24,114 nt of DNA, taken from positions 1 to 24,114 of the forward strand of contig JAIXVT010000030.1 in NCBI GenBank assembly GCA_027482725.1, in the 5' to 3' direction. Position numbers and translations under genes: made by a program. The notes beneath the pieces are model-generated. The model saw nothing but the letters and a program-made list of their open reading frames with translations, did not search any database and was not told the DNA's origin. Origin of the DNA: Pseudomonadota bacterium (GTDB lineage: Bacteria; Bdellovibrionota; UBA1018; CAIMNF01). Positions 1-7,254 of this stretch are shown here, piece by piece (position 1 is the stretch's first letter; every line of letters begins with the position of its first letter).

Positions 1-2
1 CC

Positions 3-476
3 GGAGCGGTGCTCGCATTGTTTCATGATGTTATTTTAGTTGTCGGGGTGTTTATTGTTTCCGGAAAAGAGTTTGATCTTACGGTTCTTGCCGCAATTCT
101 TGCGCTGATCGGATACTCCAATAACGATACGATTATTGTTTTTGACCGTGTTCGAGAAGTGATGAAAGCGAACCCCTCTGTCGCTATCGAGTCGATAGTG
201 AATCAATCGATCAATCAAACCTTGGGTCGAACCCTGATGACCTCGTTATCTACATTTGTGAGCGTTGCAGCGCTTTGGTTGTTTGGAGGTAAGGTGCTTG
301 AGCCTTTTGCCTTTGCGTTGATGGTCGGAATTGTTGTGGGCACCTATTCCTCAATATTTATTGCATCGTCTTTAGTGGTGGCGTTAACTCACTATCAAAA
401 TAAAAAAGATGCTTCGGGCCGAGGTAAAAAGCGGCGTGAAGTCAAGCTTGCTCCAGAAGCCAGCATTGGCATGTAG
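3..476 (+). CDS. secF: Protein translocase subunit SecF, C-terminal part (5' end outside window)
   Basis: This is the C-terminal part of SecF, the inner-membrane partner of SecD that uses the proton motive force to help SecYEG export proteins. The reading frame is open from the window edge, so the true start lies upstream; the GTG at 9 is an internal Val codon. Family motifs are visible: the opening GAVLALFHDV, then a membrane helix, then the GYSNNDTIIVFDRVRE segment, and two further hydrophobic helices before a basic cytoplasmic tail (KKRREVK). The SecD/SecF export-protein fold is clear. recJ follows 18 bp downstream in the same direction, an arrangement seen in several proteobacterial lineages, so co-transcription is likely. 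Confidence 0.95.
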   Translation, partial: GAVLALFHDVILVVGVFIVSGKEFDLTVLAAILALIGYSNNDTIIVFDRVREVMKANPSVAIESIVNQSINQTLGRTLMTSLSTFVSVAALWLFGGKVLEPFAFALMVGIVVGTYSSIFIASSLVVALTHYQNKKDASGRGKKRREVKLAPEASIGM

Positions 477-494
477 TCCGTTTTGTGGATTTGA

Positions 495-2300
495 GTGACA
501 AACGTTAATCTTCCCGAGCATTTTGAGTTGAAGAACAGCGATCCCGAGCGTAGCGCTGGTGGAAACGCGGAGTTGGTAACGTTTATCCAGCAAAGCCCGA
601 TTGACCCTCTTGCCGCTAAAATCGCTTGGAAGCGTGGGATTCGGGACCAAGTTGCCTTGAATTCCTTTTTGAATCCATTGCTCGCGGGAATGACGTCCCC
701 TCAACTCATTGAAGACATGGACCTTGCGGTCGAGAGAATCTACCGTGCGATCGAAGGCAATGAGCCTCTGATGGTTTTTTCGGATTACGATGTCGATGGA
801 ACCACGGGGGGCGCTCTACTCCGGCGTTTTTTTCGGGATATCGGGGTGGACACCCAATCACGGCAACCGGATCGATTTCACGAAGGGTACGGTTTAAATC
901 TGAACGCGGTACAAGAGGCGTTAGCGGCTGGGGTCAGGGTTTTGATCACGGTCGACTGTGGGATTACCTCGTTTGCTCCGATCGAAGCCGCACGAGATGC
1001 GGGAATCGATGTCATCATTGTCGATCACCACCAAGTGGATCCTGTGCGGGGAATGCCCCCGGCGCTTGCGATATTGAATCCCCAAAAATCAACCGACACG
1101 AGCGGACTAAAATACCTTTGTGGGTGTGGATTAGCGTTTTACTTTGCGACGGCCATTCGAAAAAAACTGAGGGATTCTGGATATTTTCAAAGAACTTCGG
1201 TGGTGGAGCCTATTCTCCGGGACTACCTCGATGACGTGGTATTGGCAACCGCCGCGGACATGGTGCCACTCGTGGCCGACAACCGAGCACTCGTGTTTCA
1301 CGGGCTCCAAGTTCTCCGTAAAACCAATCGGCCCGGACTCCGCTCCATGATTGAACTTGCAGGACTTAAGCTGGATTCTATTTCTCCAGGGTCACTTGGG
1401 TTTCAGTTGGGGCCCCGAATCAATGCCTCGGGGCGTTTGTCCCATGCGGGTTTGGCCTTGGAGTGCCTAACCACGACCGATGAATCTCGAGGTCGGGAGC
1501 TGGCCCGACACATTGAAGACTTGAATCAAGAACGCATGAGAATTCAGAACCAAATCTGGGACGAAATTCGTAGCTCTCTTTTGACCGAGAGTGGGCCCGA
1601 GAGTGGGTTAGATCGATTTCCTCACGGGATTGTGGTGGCCGATTCCTCTTGGCACGAAGGGGTTGTTGGGATCGTGGCCTCTCGGATCGTCGACTTTTTT
1701 AAAAAACCGGCATGTGTTTTGTTTATCCGGGAAGACGGAACAGCAAAAGGAAGTGTGCGCAGTGCCCGTGGTTTAAACGTATTAGATGCGCTCCGGTCAT
1801 GCGAGGATTTTTTGCTTACCTATGGAGGCCATCATTACGCCGCGGGGCTTTCATTGAAGCAGGAAAATCTGGACGCGTTTTGTGTACGCTGGAATGAAGC
1901 CTTAGGTGTGCAATCCCAGCACTTGCCGCTACAAAAGAAAACGATCATTGATCTTGTCGTTCAATTTTCTGAGCTGTCGCTGCGGGCATTTCGAGATATC
2001 GAACGCTTAGCTCCGTTTGGACCCGGCAATCCCGAGCCCCATTTAGCACTTTTGGCAGTACCTTCGTCGCCACAACTCATCAAGTCGCGGCACCTGAAAT
2101 TCACGCTTTCCGACCCGGCGGACTCTTTTAAGAAAATGGATGCCATTTATTTTAACGGGACTGACGATGACCAGATCTTTACAGGAATAGAGCGCGCTGC
2201 AAAAGAGGGGCGCGCATTGTGGTGGGTTGGTGCTGCGGACATCAATCGGTTTTTAGGTCAGCAAAAATCTACATTTCGAATTAAATCCGTATGTATTTAG
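495..2300 (+). CDS. recJ: Single-stranded-DNA-specific exonuclease RecJ
   Basis: RecJ is a cytoplasmic 5'-3' exonuclease on single-stranded DNA used in recombination, mismatch repair and base-excision repair. The 601-residue product has the DHH-phosphoesterase signatures in order: DYDVDG at about 97-102, VDCG near 153, DHH at 177-179, and the DHHA1 motif GGHHYAAG at about 444-451, followed by the C-terminal nucleic-acid-binding region with APFGPGNPEP. Length is close to the usual 560-600. The GTG at 495 is the first possible start, because an in-frame TGA sits at 492-494 and no earlier ATG is available. It lies 18 bp behind secF. No frameshift or missing catalytic motif is visible. Confidence 0.95.
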   Translation: MTNVNLPEHFELKNSDPERSAGGNAELVTFIQQSPIDPLAAKIAWKRGIRDQVALNSFLNPLLAGMTSPQLIEDMDLAVERIYRAIEGNEPLMVFSDYDVDGTTGGALLRRFFRDIGVDTQSRQPDRFHEGYGLNLNAVQEALAAGVRVLITVDCGITSFAPIEAARDAGIDVIIVDHHQVDPVRGMPPALAILNPQKSTDTSGLKYLCGCGLAFYFATAIRKKLRDSGYFQRTSVVEPILRDYLDDVVLATAADMVPLVADNRALVFHGLQVLRKTNRPGLRSMIELAGLKLDSISPGSLGFQLGPRINASGRLSHAGLALECLTTTDESRGRELARHIEDLNQERMRIQNQIWDEIRSSLLTESGPESGLDRFPHGIVVADSSWHEGVVGIVASRIVDFFKKPACVLFIREDGTAKGSVRSARGLNVLDALRSCEDFLLTYGGHHYAAGLSLKQENLDAFCVRWNEALGVQSQHLPLQKKTIIDLVVQFSELSLRAFRDIERLAPFGPGNPEPHLALLAVPSSPQLIKSRHLKFTLSDPADSFKKMDAIYFNGTDDDQIFTGIERAAKEGRALWWVGAADINRFLGQQKSTFRIKSVCI

Positions 2301-2349
2301 GTGATTAAATTCTAGCCTATTCCGAGATCTGATTTTAGTCTTATCTCCT

Positions 2350-2832
2350 ATGATACTCCCTCTTCTCTTTGCAGTGCTTTTGTCATTGGCGCCATTCACC
2401 CAGACCCAAGCTCAGGCCGTTGCGCCCGTAACAGCAAGCCCTGCGCAAGCCGTTCTCCCGCAAAGTCTTTCTGATTTTGAAAAGCTGGCTAAGGCTAAAA
2501 TGAACGCGATCGTGGATCGAGAAAAGAAAGCCAAACAAGAGATTAAAAAGAAACAACAAGCAGACAAAAAATCTTGGGATGAGGGTGAAAAATCCAGAAG
2601 ACAACAGTTCTTTAAAGACAATTTGAGTGGACCGGATCGCCGTGCTTATGTTCAAGAATACAAAGCCCGTCAGGAGCGATTTGAAATCATGCAGGATGCC
2701 GAGAAAACGGCAACTCGTGAGTACTATGCCGAAGAAAAGTCTGAATTAAAGAAGAAGATCGAAGAAAAAAGGAAGTTAATTAAAAAAGCAATTCAGACCA
2801 AGTCGCCAATTACATCAGACATAGTGCCGTAG
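2350..2832 (+). CDS. Small secreted Lys/Glu-rich coiled-coil protein, unknown function
   Basis: I do not recognise this 160-residue protein as a named family. It has a hydrophobic N-terminus (ILPLLFAVLLSLAPF) and an AQA-type cleavage region near residue 22, so it is probably periplasmic. The rest is highly charged: long Lys/Glu/Gln stretches at about 45-85 and 110-150 that should form alpha-helical coiled coil, separated by a short DNLSGPDRRAY segment. It starts 49 bp after recJ and ends one base before the stop codon of the convergent queE gene. Its function is open; a periplasmic structural or scaffold role would fit its composition but is a guess. That it is coding is supported by the signal peptide and the clean ATG-to-TAG frame. 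Confidence 0.7.
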   Translation: MILPLLFAVLLSLAPFTQTQAQAVAPVTASPAQAVLPQSLSDFEKLAKAKMNAIVDREKKAKQEIKKKQQADKKSWDEGEKSRRQQFFKDNLSGPDRRAYVQEYKARQERFEIMQDAEKTATREYYAEEKSELKKKIEEKRKLIKKAIQTKSPITSDIVP

Positions 2833-2833
2833 C

Positions 2834-3484
2834 TTAAAAGCCCCGACCTGTTCCCCATAAAATCTTGTGGAGTTGGTATTGAAAGCGAACAGGAGCTCGG
2901 CTTGCGACGATCCAATCTGCAAGGTGTGTCGGATTGACTTGGGGTACACTCGGCGAAAAATAAATGGGATTTTTGATTCCGGATGTTGTGAATTCTTGAA
3001 CTTGTTGGATTGCCCATTCAAAATCCGCATGGTCCGTAATGACAAATTTAATCTCATCCTGCGGTCGCAGGTGGGTTAAGTTTTCCTTGTATTTCCCGCG
3101 ACACATTCCCGATCCCGGAGTTTTTACATCCATAACCACGCGGCACTCTGGGGGCAACCCCTGGATAGAGATTTCTCCATGGGTTTCAATGCTCACGTGG
3201 AACCCCTCGTGGATTAATCGATCAATGAGAGGACGGGCCTGACGCTGGAGTAGGGGCTCGCCCCCCGTGACTAAAACATATTTTGTGGGCTGGGTCTTTG
3301 CTTCTAGAACAAGCTCATCAATGCTTCGACGTGACCCGCCTTTAAAGCTGTAGGTCGTATCGCAGTAAGTGCAACGCAAGTTACAACCCGTTAGACGAAT
3401 GAAAAAATAGGGTATCCCGACGTGGCTGGTTTCGCCTTGAAGGGAATAAAATGTTTCGGTGACCAATACGTCGTGAAATGCCAT
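2834..3484 (-). CDS. queE: 7-carboxy-7-deazaguanine synthase QueE (radical SAM)
   Basis: QueE is a radical S-adenosylmethionine enzyme that rearranges 6-carboxy-5,6,7,8-tetrahydropterin (the QueD product) to 7-carboxy-7-deazaguanine in queuosine/7-deazaguanine synthesis. The 216-residue protein begins MAFHDVLVTETFYSLQGE, a QueE-type N-terminus, and carries the [4Fe-4S]-binding CxxxCxxC at C34, C38 and C41 within TGCNLRCTYCDT. VTGGEPLLQ is the GGE SAM-binding motif, and the QLHKILWG ending is also typical of the family. queC, queD and queF are not adjacent. A c-di-GMP-I-like RNA and an intrinsic terminator lie upstream on the same strand, with the terminator about 57 bp before the start codon, so transcription of queE could depend on read-through. 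Confidence 0.93.
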   Translation of the reverse strand: MAFHDVLVTETFYSLQGETSHVGIPYFFIRLTGCNLRCTYCDTTYSFKGGSRRSIDELVLEAKTQPTKYVLVTGGEPLLQRQARPLIDRLIHEGFHVSIETHGEISIQGLPPECRVVMDVKTPGSGMCRGKYKENLTHLRPQDEIKFVITDHADFEWAIQQVQEFTTSGIKNPIYFSPSVPQVNPTHLADWIVASRAPVRFQYQLHKILWGTGRGF

Positions 3485-3540
3485 GACTCTCTGAGTCTAA
3501 AGGGGTAACCGTGGTTCTACAACCGAGCTGAGTCTCAATC

Positions 3541-3582
3541 AAAAAAATAAAACTTCCCCTCGGTTTTTCAACCGAGGGGAAG
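3541..3582 (-). terminator. Strong intrinsic terminator (minus strand)
   Basis: A perfect 13-bp inverted repeat (arms 3553-3565 and 3570-3582, 4-nt loop) is GC-rich, and on the minus strand it is followed by TTTTATTTTTTT. This is a textbook Rho-independent terminator for transcription running toward queE. It ends the structured minus-strand RNA proposed at 3663-3743, and could alternatively act as an attenuator in front of queE. Confidence 0.85.
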
Positions 3583-3662
3583 AGGAATTGAAGAGGAGGT
3601 CCCTTTGGCTTGGGTTGGTTAGGGGGACCCCCTTTGAAGATTTGGAAGGCTCTTCCTCCTTT

Positions 3663-3743
3663 GGCAGACCAGCCAGCATCTCGGTCATAAATGACCGGGG
3701 AAGCTCTGTGACTTTGCGTGCCGGACTTTCGTCTCGGGTTGCC
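3663..3743 (-). ncRNA. Class I c-di-GMP (GEMM-I)-like riboswitch aptamer, possibly a free-standing RNA
   Basis: Read on the minus strand, this segment matches the GEMM-I layout by eye. GGCAACC opens the first hairpin: stem CCG.GAC/GTCCGG with one bulged A, capped by a GAAA tetraloop. The hallmark ACGCAAAG follows, then a second hairpin with base stem GTCA/TGGC and a 6-bp CGGTCA/TGACCG apical stem, and the closing TGGTCTGCC, comparable to the family's GGUUGCC end. In my alignment the ligand-contacting G, A and C (Vc2 G20, A47, C92) are all kept. A canonical tetraloop receptor is not obvious. The RNA would end at the terminator at 3541-3582, about 80 nt further on, with small hairpins between. 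The identification rests on motifs, not on a covariance-model score. Confidence 0.6.
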
Positions 3744-3857
3744 TTTTTCAAAGGGGGGTACGGTGACACCCTCTTCATAACTAAGAATATCAACCCCTGG
3801 AAATGAACGAAATGTGTCTGCTCGGACTGGGTAAAATAAGGCAATATAGAACCCATC

Positions 3858-4976
3858 ATGTTGAACAGAGCTTGGACTATAGCTTTACTGATTATGCCCC
3901 TTTGGGGGGGCGTCTCATGGGTCAGTGAGGCTGAACCCCTAAGCGTTAAACTGAAAGAATTGAATAAAGCATTACCCAAGACTAACGCTCGTCAAGTCGT
4001 GATTTATCCACCTGCCGGTAATCTCAAGATCACGGGTTGGGCGCAAGAATCTGTGCAAATCAACAGTACTTTGGTTTACCCGCAGTCGAGCACAGAAAGC
4101 CCGGAGGTCGGATTATCGGTGCTTGAGCTTCCCGAAGCGGTGGAGATGCGTTGGGTTTTGCAACAAGGTATTGATCTGCTTTCAAAGATAAAACTGAAGC
4201 CCGAGATCGGTTCTGCTCACAACACGATAGAGATAAAAATGCCTTCCCATAAATCGTGCGTTGTTTACGGGGGGAGCCTATCTGGAAATGTTGTGATCGA
4301 GCGGCTCCATGCAGGAGTCGAAATCTTGGGAACGAAAAAATCAGTCCGCTTGTACCAGGTAAAATCTTCGCATACTGCCCGTGTGGTGACTCAAGACGGA
4401 AGCATTCAGGTGTTTTCATCTGAAACTCCGTTACATGCAGAAACAAAAAACGGAGGGATTGATCTTACTGATGTTAAATGTAAGGAGTGTACGCTCATTG
4501 CGCCGCAGGGAAAAATTGTCGCCGTTCATATCGATGGCACAGTCCGGATTTCAACACAGGTTTCTGATGTTGCCATTAGTAAAATGCGGGGTAGCCTTGA
4601 GGTGACCGCCGAGTCCGGTAAAGTGGGTGTTGTTGATTTGGATGGAGGATTCCAATTGGAAACCCAGCGAGCTTCGCTTGATCTTGCGTTGGTCAATGTG
4701 ACTCAAGATAGTTTTATCAAGGCCGATCATACGCAGGTTTCCCTCAAGCTCCCCACCCGTTTTTCAGGTCTGATTGATCTAGTGGGTACGATTAAACCGC
4801 CTGTCGTTTTGTTTCCTCACAAACGGATCGAATCTCGCCAAGGAACCGTGTACGGCCCAACCCCACCTGGAGATCGATTTATCGCAATCGGCGCAAAAGA
4901 AACTCCGCTGATTCGCATCATTCATCGGGGGGAAGTAACCCGTATTGACCGGAATACCGCAGAGGGCGGGTTATGA
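3858..4976 (+). CDS. Secreted DUF4097-like beta-repeat protein
   Basis: This 372-residue protein has an N-terminal signal peptide (hydrophobic stretch at about 5-22, cleavage near the SEAEP region). A long array of short beta-strand repeats follows: GNLKITGW, GNVVIERL, GSIQVFSS, GGIDLTDV, GKIVAVHI, GSLEVTAE, GKVGVVDL. This resembles the DUF4097 'putative adhesin' beta-solenoid family. Two Cys pairs may form disulfides. It probably faces the periplasm or the cell surface. Its stop overlaps the start of the heptosyltransferase gene (ATGA), so it appears to lead an LPS inner-core operon. Whether it takes part in LPS assembly or only shares the transcript cannot be told from sequence. Confidence 0.75.
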   Translation: MLNRAWTIALLIMPLWGGVSWVSEAEPLSVKLKELNKALPKTNARQVVIYPPAGNLKITGWAQESVQINSTLVYPQSSTESPEVGLSVLELPEAVEMRWVLQQGIDLLSKIKLKPEIGSAHNTIEIKMPSHKSCVVYGGSLSGNVVIERLHAGVEILGTKKSVRLYQVKSSHTARVVTQDGSIQVFSSETPLHAETKNGGIDLTDVKCKECTLIAPQGKIVAVHIDGTVRISTQVSDVAISKMRGSLEVTAESGKVGVVDLDGGFQLETQRASLDLALVNVTQDSFIKADHTQVSLKLPTRFSGLIDLVGTIKPPVVLFPHKRIESRQGTVYGPTPPGDRFIAIGAKETPLIRIIHRGEVTRIDRNTAEGGL

Positions 4977-5974
4977 GTAAGGGGAAGGTCCTCCTGATCA
5001 GGTTATCGAGTTTTGGAGATATTGTTTTGACCACAGCTGCCATAGAGACCTGTGTTCAAGCAGGATATGATGTGGAATTTGTCACCACCACAGATTTTTC
5101 GTTTGTGCTTCAGGGAGACCCTAGAATAAAAAAACTTTGGTTGTTTGAAAAAAAACAGGGATTAAAAAAGTGGATTTCTCTTGGGAGGCAAATTTTTTCG
5201 TCCGGTGGATATTCCGCTGTTTTTGATCTTCACCGAAATATCCGAACATGGGTATGGAAATCCCTATTCAGAAATCAGTCTTGGAAAAGTATTTCGAAAG
5301 AAAGGCTAAGAACGGGTTTGCTCCTTTTGATGAGGAACAAGCTCCCCACGTCTTGGCGCCCCACGCCTTATCATCAAAGGTTTTCTCACGTTTGTGCCAA
5401 GGCACTTGGCGCACGGCCAGCCCATCCTCATCTGATCAGTGCGGCTGGACATAAATCGAATTTTTATGCCGTGATGCCGTCGTCCAAGTGGCCAACTAAA
5501 GAGTGGGGATATCAGCATTTTTTTGATCTGATTCGTCTGATTCATCACGCTTCTCCTGATCTCGTCCCCTTGATTCTGGGGCGTGGGCCGGACGCTTCGT
5601 CGGTAAAGCTTTATGAACTCCTCCGATCTTCGGGTATTCCTTTTCTAAGTTTGATTGATGAGCCTGATTTTTCGATTCAGAAACGTAAAATTCAAAGTTG
5701 TCGCTTTTTCGTTGGGGTTGACACTGGGTTTGCGCATGTCGCAGAAGCACTAGGTGTTCCTGCGTTTATCGTGTTTGGTCCGACTCAACCCGAGATCGGA
5801 TTTGGCCCATGGAAGACAGAATCTAAGGCAATGAGCTTGAATTTAAGTTGTAGTCCTTGCAGCAAGTCGGGAAGTAAATGCTATCGCTGGTTTGACCGCT
5901 TTGCTTGCATGAAAGATTTAGACCCAAAAACTCTCGTTTCTGAAATTCTGTCGTCACAAGGAAACCCCCGATGA
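4973..5974 (+). CDS. ADP-heptose:LPS heptosyltransferase-like protein (GT9)
   Basis: This glycosyltransferase family 9 member probably adds L-glycero-D-manno-heptose from ADP-heptose to the LPS inner core at the cytoplasmic face of the inner membrane. Evidence: the N-terminal LLIRLSSFGDIVLTT, with the catalytic Asp expected at D16; the second Rossmann domain containing FVGVDTGFAHVAEALGVP and VFGPTQPEIGFGPW, which are GT9 nucleotide-sugar motifs; and the C-terminal Cys-rich CSPCSKSGSKC stretch common in WaaF-type enzymes. Length (333) is normal. It overlaps both neighbours by ATGA (4973-4976 and 5971-5974) and lies directly before waaA. WaaC, WaaF and WaaQ types cannot be told apart by eye, so no symbol is given. 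Confidence 0.9.
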   Translation: MSKGKVLLIRLSSFGDIVLTTAAIETCVQAGYDVEFVTTTDFSFVLQGDPRIKKLWLFEKKQGLKKWISLGRQIFSSGGYSAVFDLHRNIRTWVWKSLFRNQSWKSISKERLRTGLLLLMRNKLPTSWRPTPYHQRFSHVCAKALGARPAHPHLISAAGHKSNFYAVMPSSKWPTKEWGYQHFFDLIRLIHHASPDLVPLILGRGPDASSVKLYELLRSSGIPFLSLIDEPDFSIQKRKIQSCRFFVGVDTGFAHVAEALGVPAFIVFGPTQPEIGFGPWKTESKAMSLNLSCSPCSKSGSKCYRWFDRFACMKDLDPKTLVSEILSSQGNPR

Positions 5975-7254
5975 TTTTACACCGGTTGTATCTTGTTTTT
6001 TTTGGGGTGCTGGTAAAGTCGAGAAATTTGTTCTCAGGACGGTTCAGAACCCGCTTAGACCTTTGGGGGAACTGGGATTTGGGGGCAAGTCCTGAGCGCA
6101 CCTGTCCCATCCTCTTTCATGCCGCAAGTGTGGGTGAGCTTGAAAAACTTATCCCTATCATGGATCAGATTTGCGAACAGGCCAAAGAACTCCATTTTGG
6201 CATCACGCTCTTTTCTCCTTCTCTGATGTCGGTGTATCAAAAGGGAAACCGGCCTTTTGGTGCGCAGTGTTTATGGGTTGTTTTTAGCCCTCCTGAAAAT
6301 CGTTGGTTAGAGTTTTTTCAGCGGCATCAGGTTAAAAAAATTGTGATTGCTCAATACGAAGCCTGGCCCGGACTTTGGTTGGCCGCGCAAAAGCTTGGAA
6401 TTGAAGTGCTCGTAGTCGACGCTCGTCCGAGAAAATCTCTCCGCCTGATTAAGCGTTGGTTTATGTGGAACAGGTTTCAACTTCCACGCCTGCATTTTTT
6501 TGGTCAAGACTCGTTTAAAGAGTATTTTTTGCAATTTTTTCCCGGGAGTAAATTTTCCCCTCTGATCGATCCGCGTTGGATACGCGTACAGAATCGCATT
6601 CAAAATTCTCAGAGGGGAGAAAAGCGTCCGCGGCTTATAGAAGTGTTGAGGGATTATTTCTCTATCGATGTCCCCAACACCCTCTTGATCGCGAGCGCCT
6701 ATGTCGAGGATCTCCGGTTTCTGTCCCCAGTGCTGGGCTCTTTTGATCGAATTGTCATCGTTCCGCACGAAATTACCCCTGCTTATCTCAAGGCATTTTC
6801 AGAGACGCTGACTCAGTTTTTTGGAAAAAATTGGACCTCTACCTTGGATCCTCGGGGAGCCAGTTCGTCATGCCGGGTTGTCTTTGTTCCTGAAAAGGGA
6901 TTTCTTGTAGAGCTGTTTTCCATTGCACGCATTGTTTGGGTGGGTGGTGGATTCAATAAAGGGGTTCACTCGGTAATAGAGCCCGCTTTGTTTCCCGTTT
7001 TTATTGGGGCGGGACCAAAGAATTCCAATCTTCCGGAGGTGTCTCTCTTGTCGGACATGGGTAGGCTAAAAATTTGTCATCGGCAGGTCGATCTTGAGGC
7101 CTGGATTAAGGATCTTCGCCTCAAGGAGGACAGATCTCATGAACTTAAAAATTCGCAAATAGAGCTTGAAAAACGTTTTTGCTCGGAAAATCTTCGATGG
7201 GTCATCGGCGCTGTAAAAGCGGATCTCATCCAAAAGGATATCAGTTATGAGTGA
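5971..7254 (+). CDS. waaA: 3-deoxy-D-manno-octulosonic acid (Kdo) transferase WaaA/KdtA, divergent
   Basis: WaaA transfers Kdo from CMP-Kdo to lipid A precursor at the inner membrane. The 427-residue protein has a hydrophobic N-terminal anchor (residues 1-15), the FHAASVGE motif with the expected catalytic Glu at 56, QYEAWPGL at 128-135 where enterobacterial enzymes have ETELWPNL, and the sugar-nucleotide motif GGGFNKGVHSVIEPALF from 325. Instead of the enterobacterial GSTHEGE and PRHPER motifs it has ASAYVED and PHEI (265-268), which recall the Bacteroidetes-type enzyme. It overlaps the upstream heptosyltransferase by ATGA and the next gene by 8 bp, so translation is probably coupled. Mono- versus bifunctional Kdo addition cannot be predicted. 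Confidence 0.85.
   Translation: MILHRLYLVFFGVLVKSRNLFSGRFRTRLDLWGNWDLGASPERTCPILFHAASVGELEKLIPIMDQICEQAKELHFGITLFSPSLMSVYQKGNRPFGAQCLWVVFSPPENRWLEFFQRHQVKKIVIAQYEAWPGLWLAAQKLGIEVLVVDARPRKSLRLIKRWFMWNRFQLPRLHFFGQDSFKEYFLQFFPGSKFSPLIDPRWIRVQNRIQNSQRGEKRPRLIEVLRDYFSIDVPNTLLIASAYVEDLRFLSPVLGSFDRIVIVPHEITPAYLKAFSETLTQFFGKNWTSTLDPRGASSSCRVVFVPEKGFLVELFSIARIVWVGGGFNKGVHSVIEPALFPVFIGAGPKNSNLPEVSLLSDMGRLKICHRQVDLEAWIKDLRLKEDRSHELKNSQIELEKRFCSENLRWVIGAVKADLIQKDISYE

Noticed and set aside
3663..3743. RNase P RNA, suggested by GAAAGTCCGG
   Set aside because: The match is only about ten bases. The other conserved RNase P regions (ACAGAA and the 3' half of P4) are absent, and the RNA is too short. GEMM-I explains more of the sequence.
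3539..3979. A 146-codon minus-strand open frame across the gap upstream of queE
   Set aside because: It overlaps the start of the beta-repeat gene, has no family-like segment or good ribosome-binding site, and its last part is simply the terminator hairpin. The region is better explained as a structured RNA.
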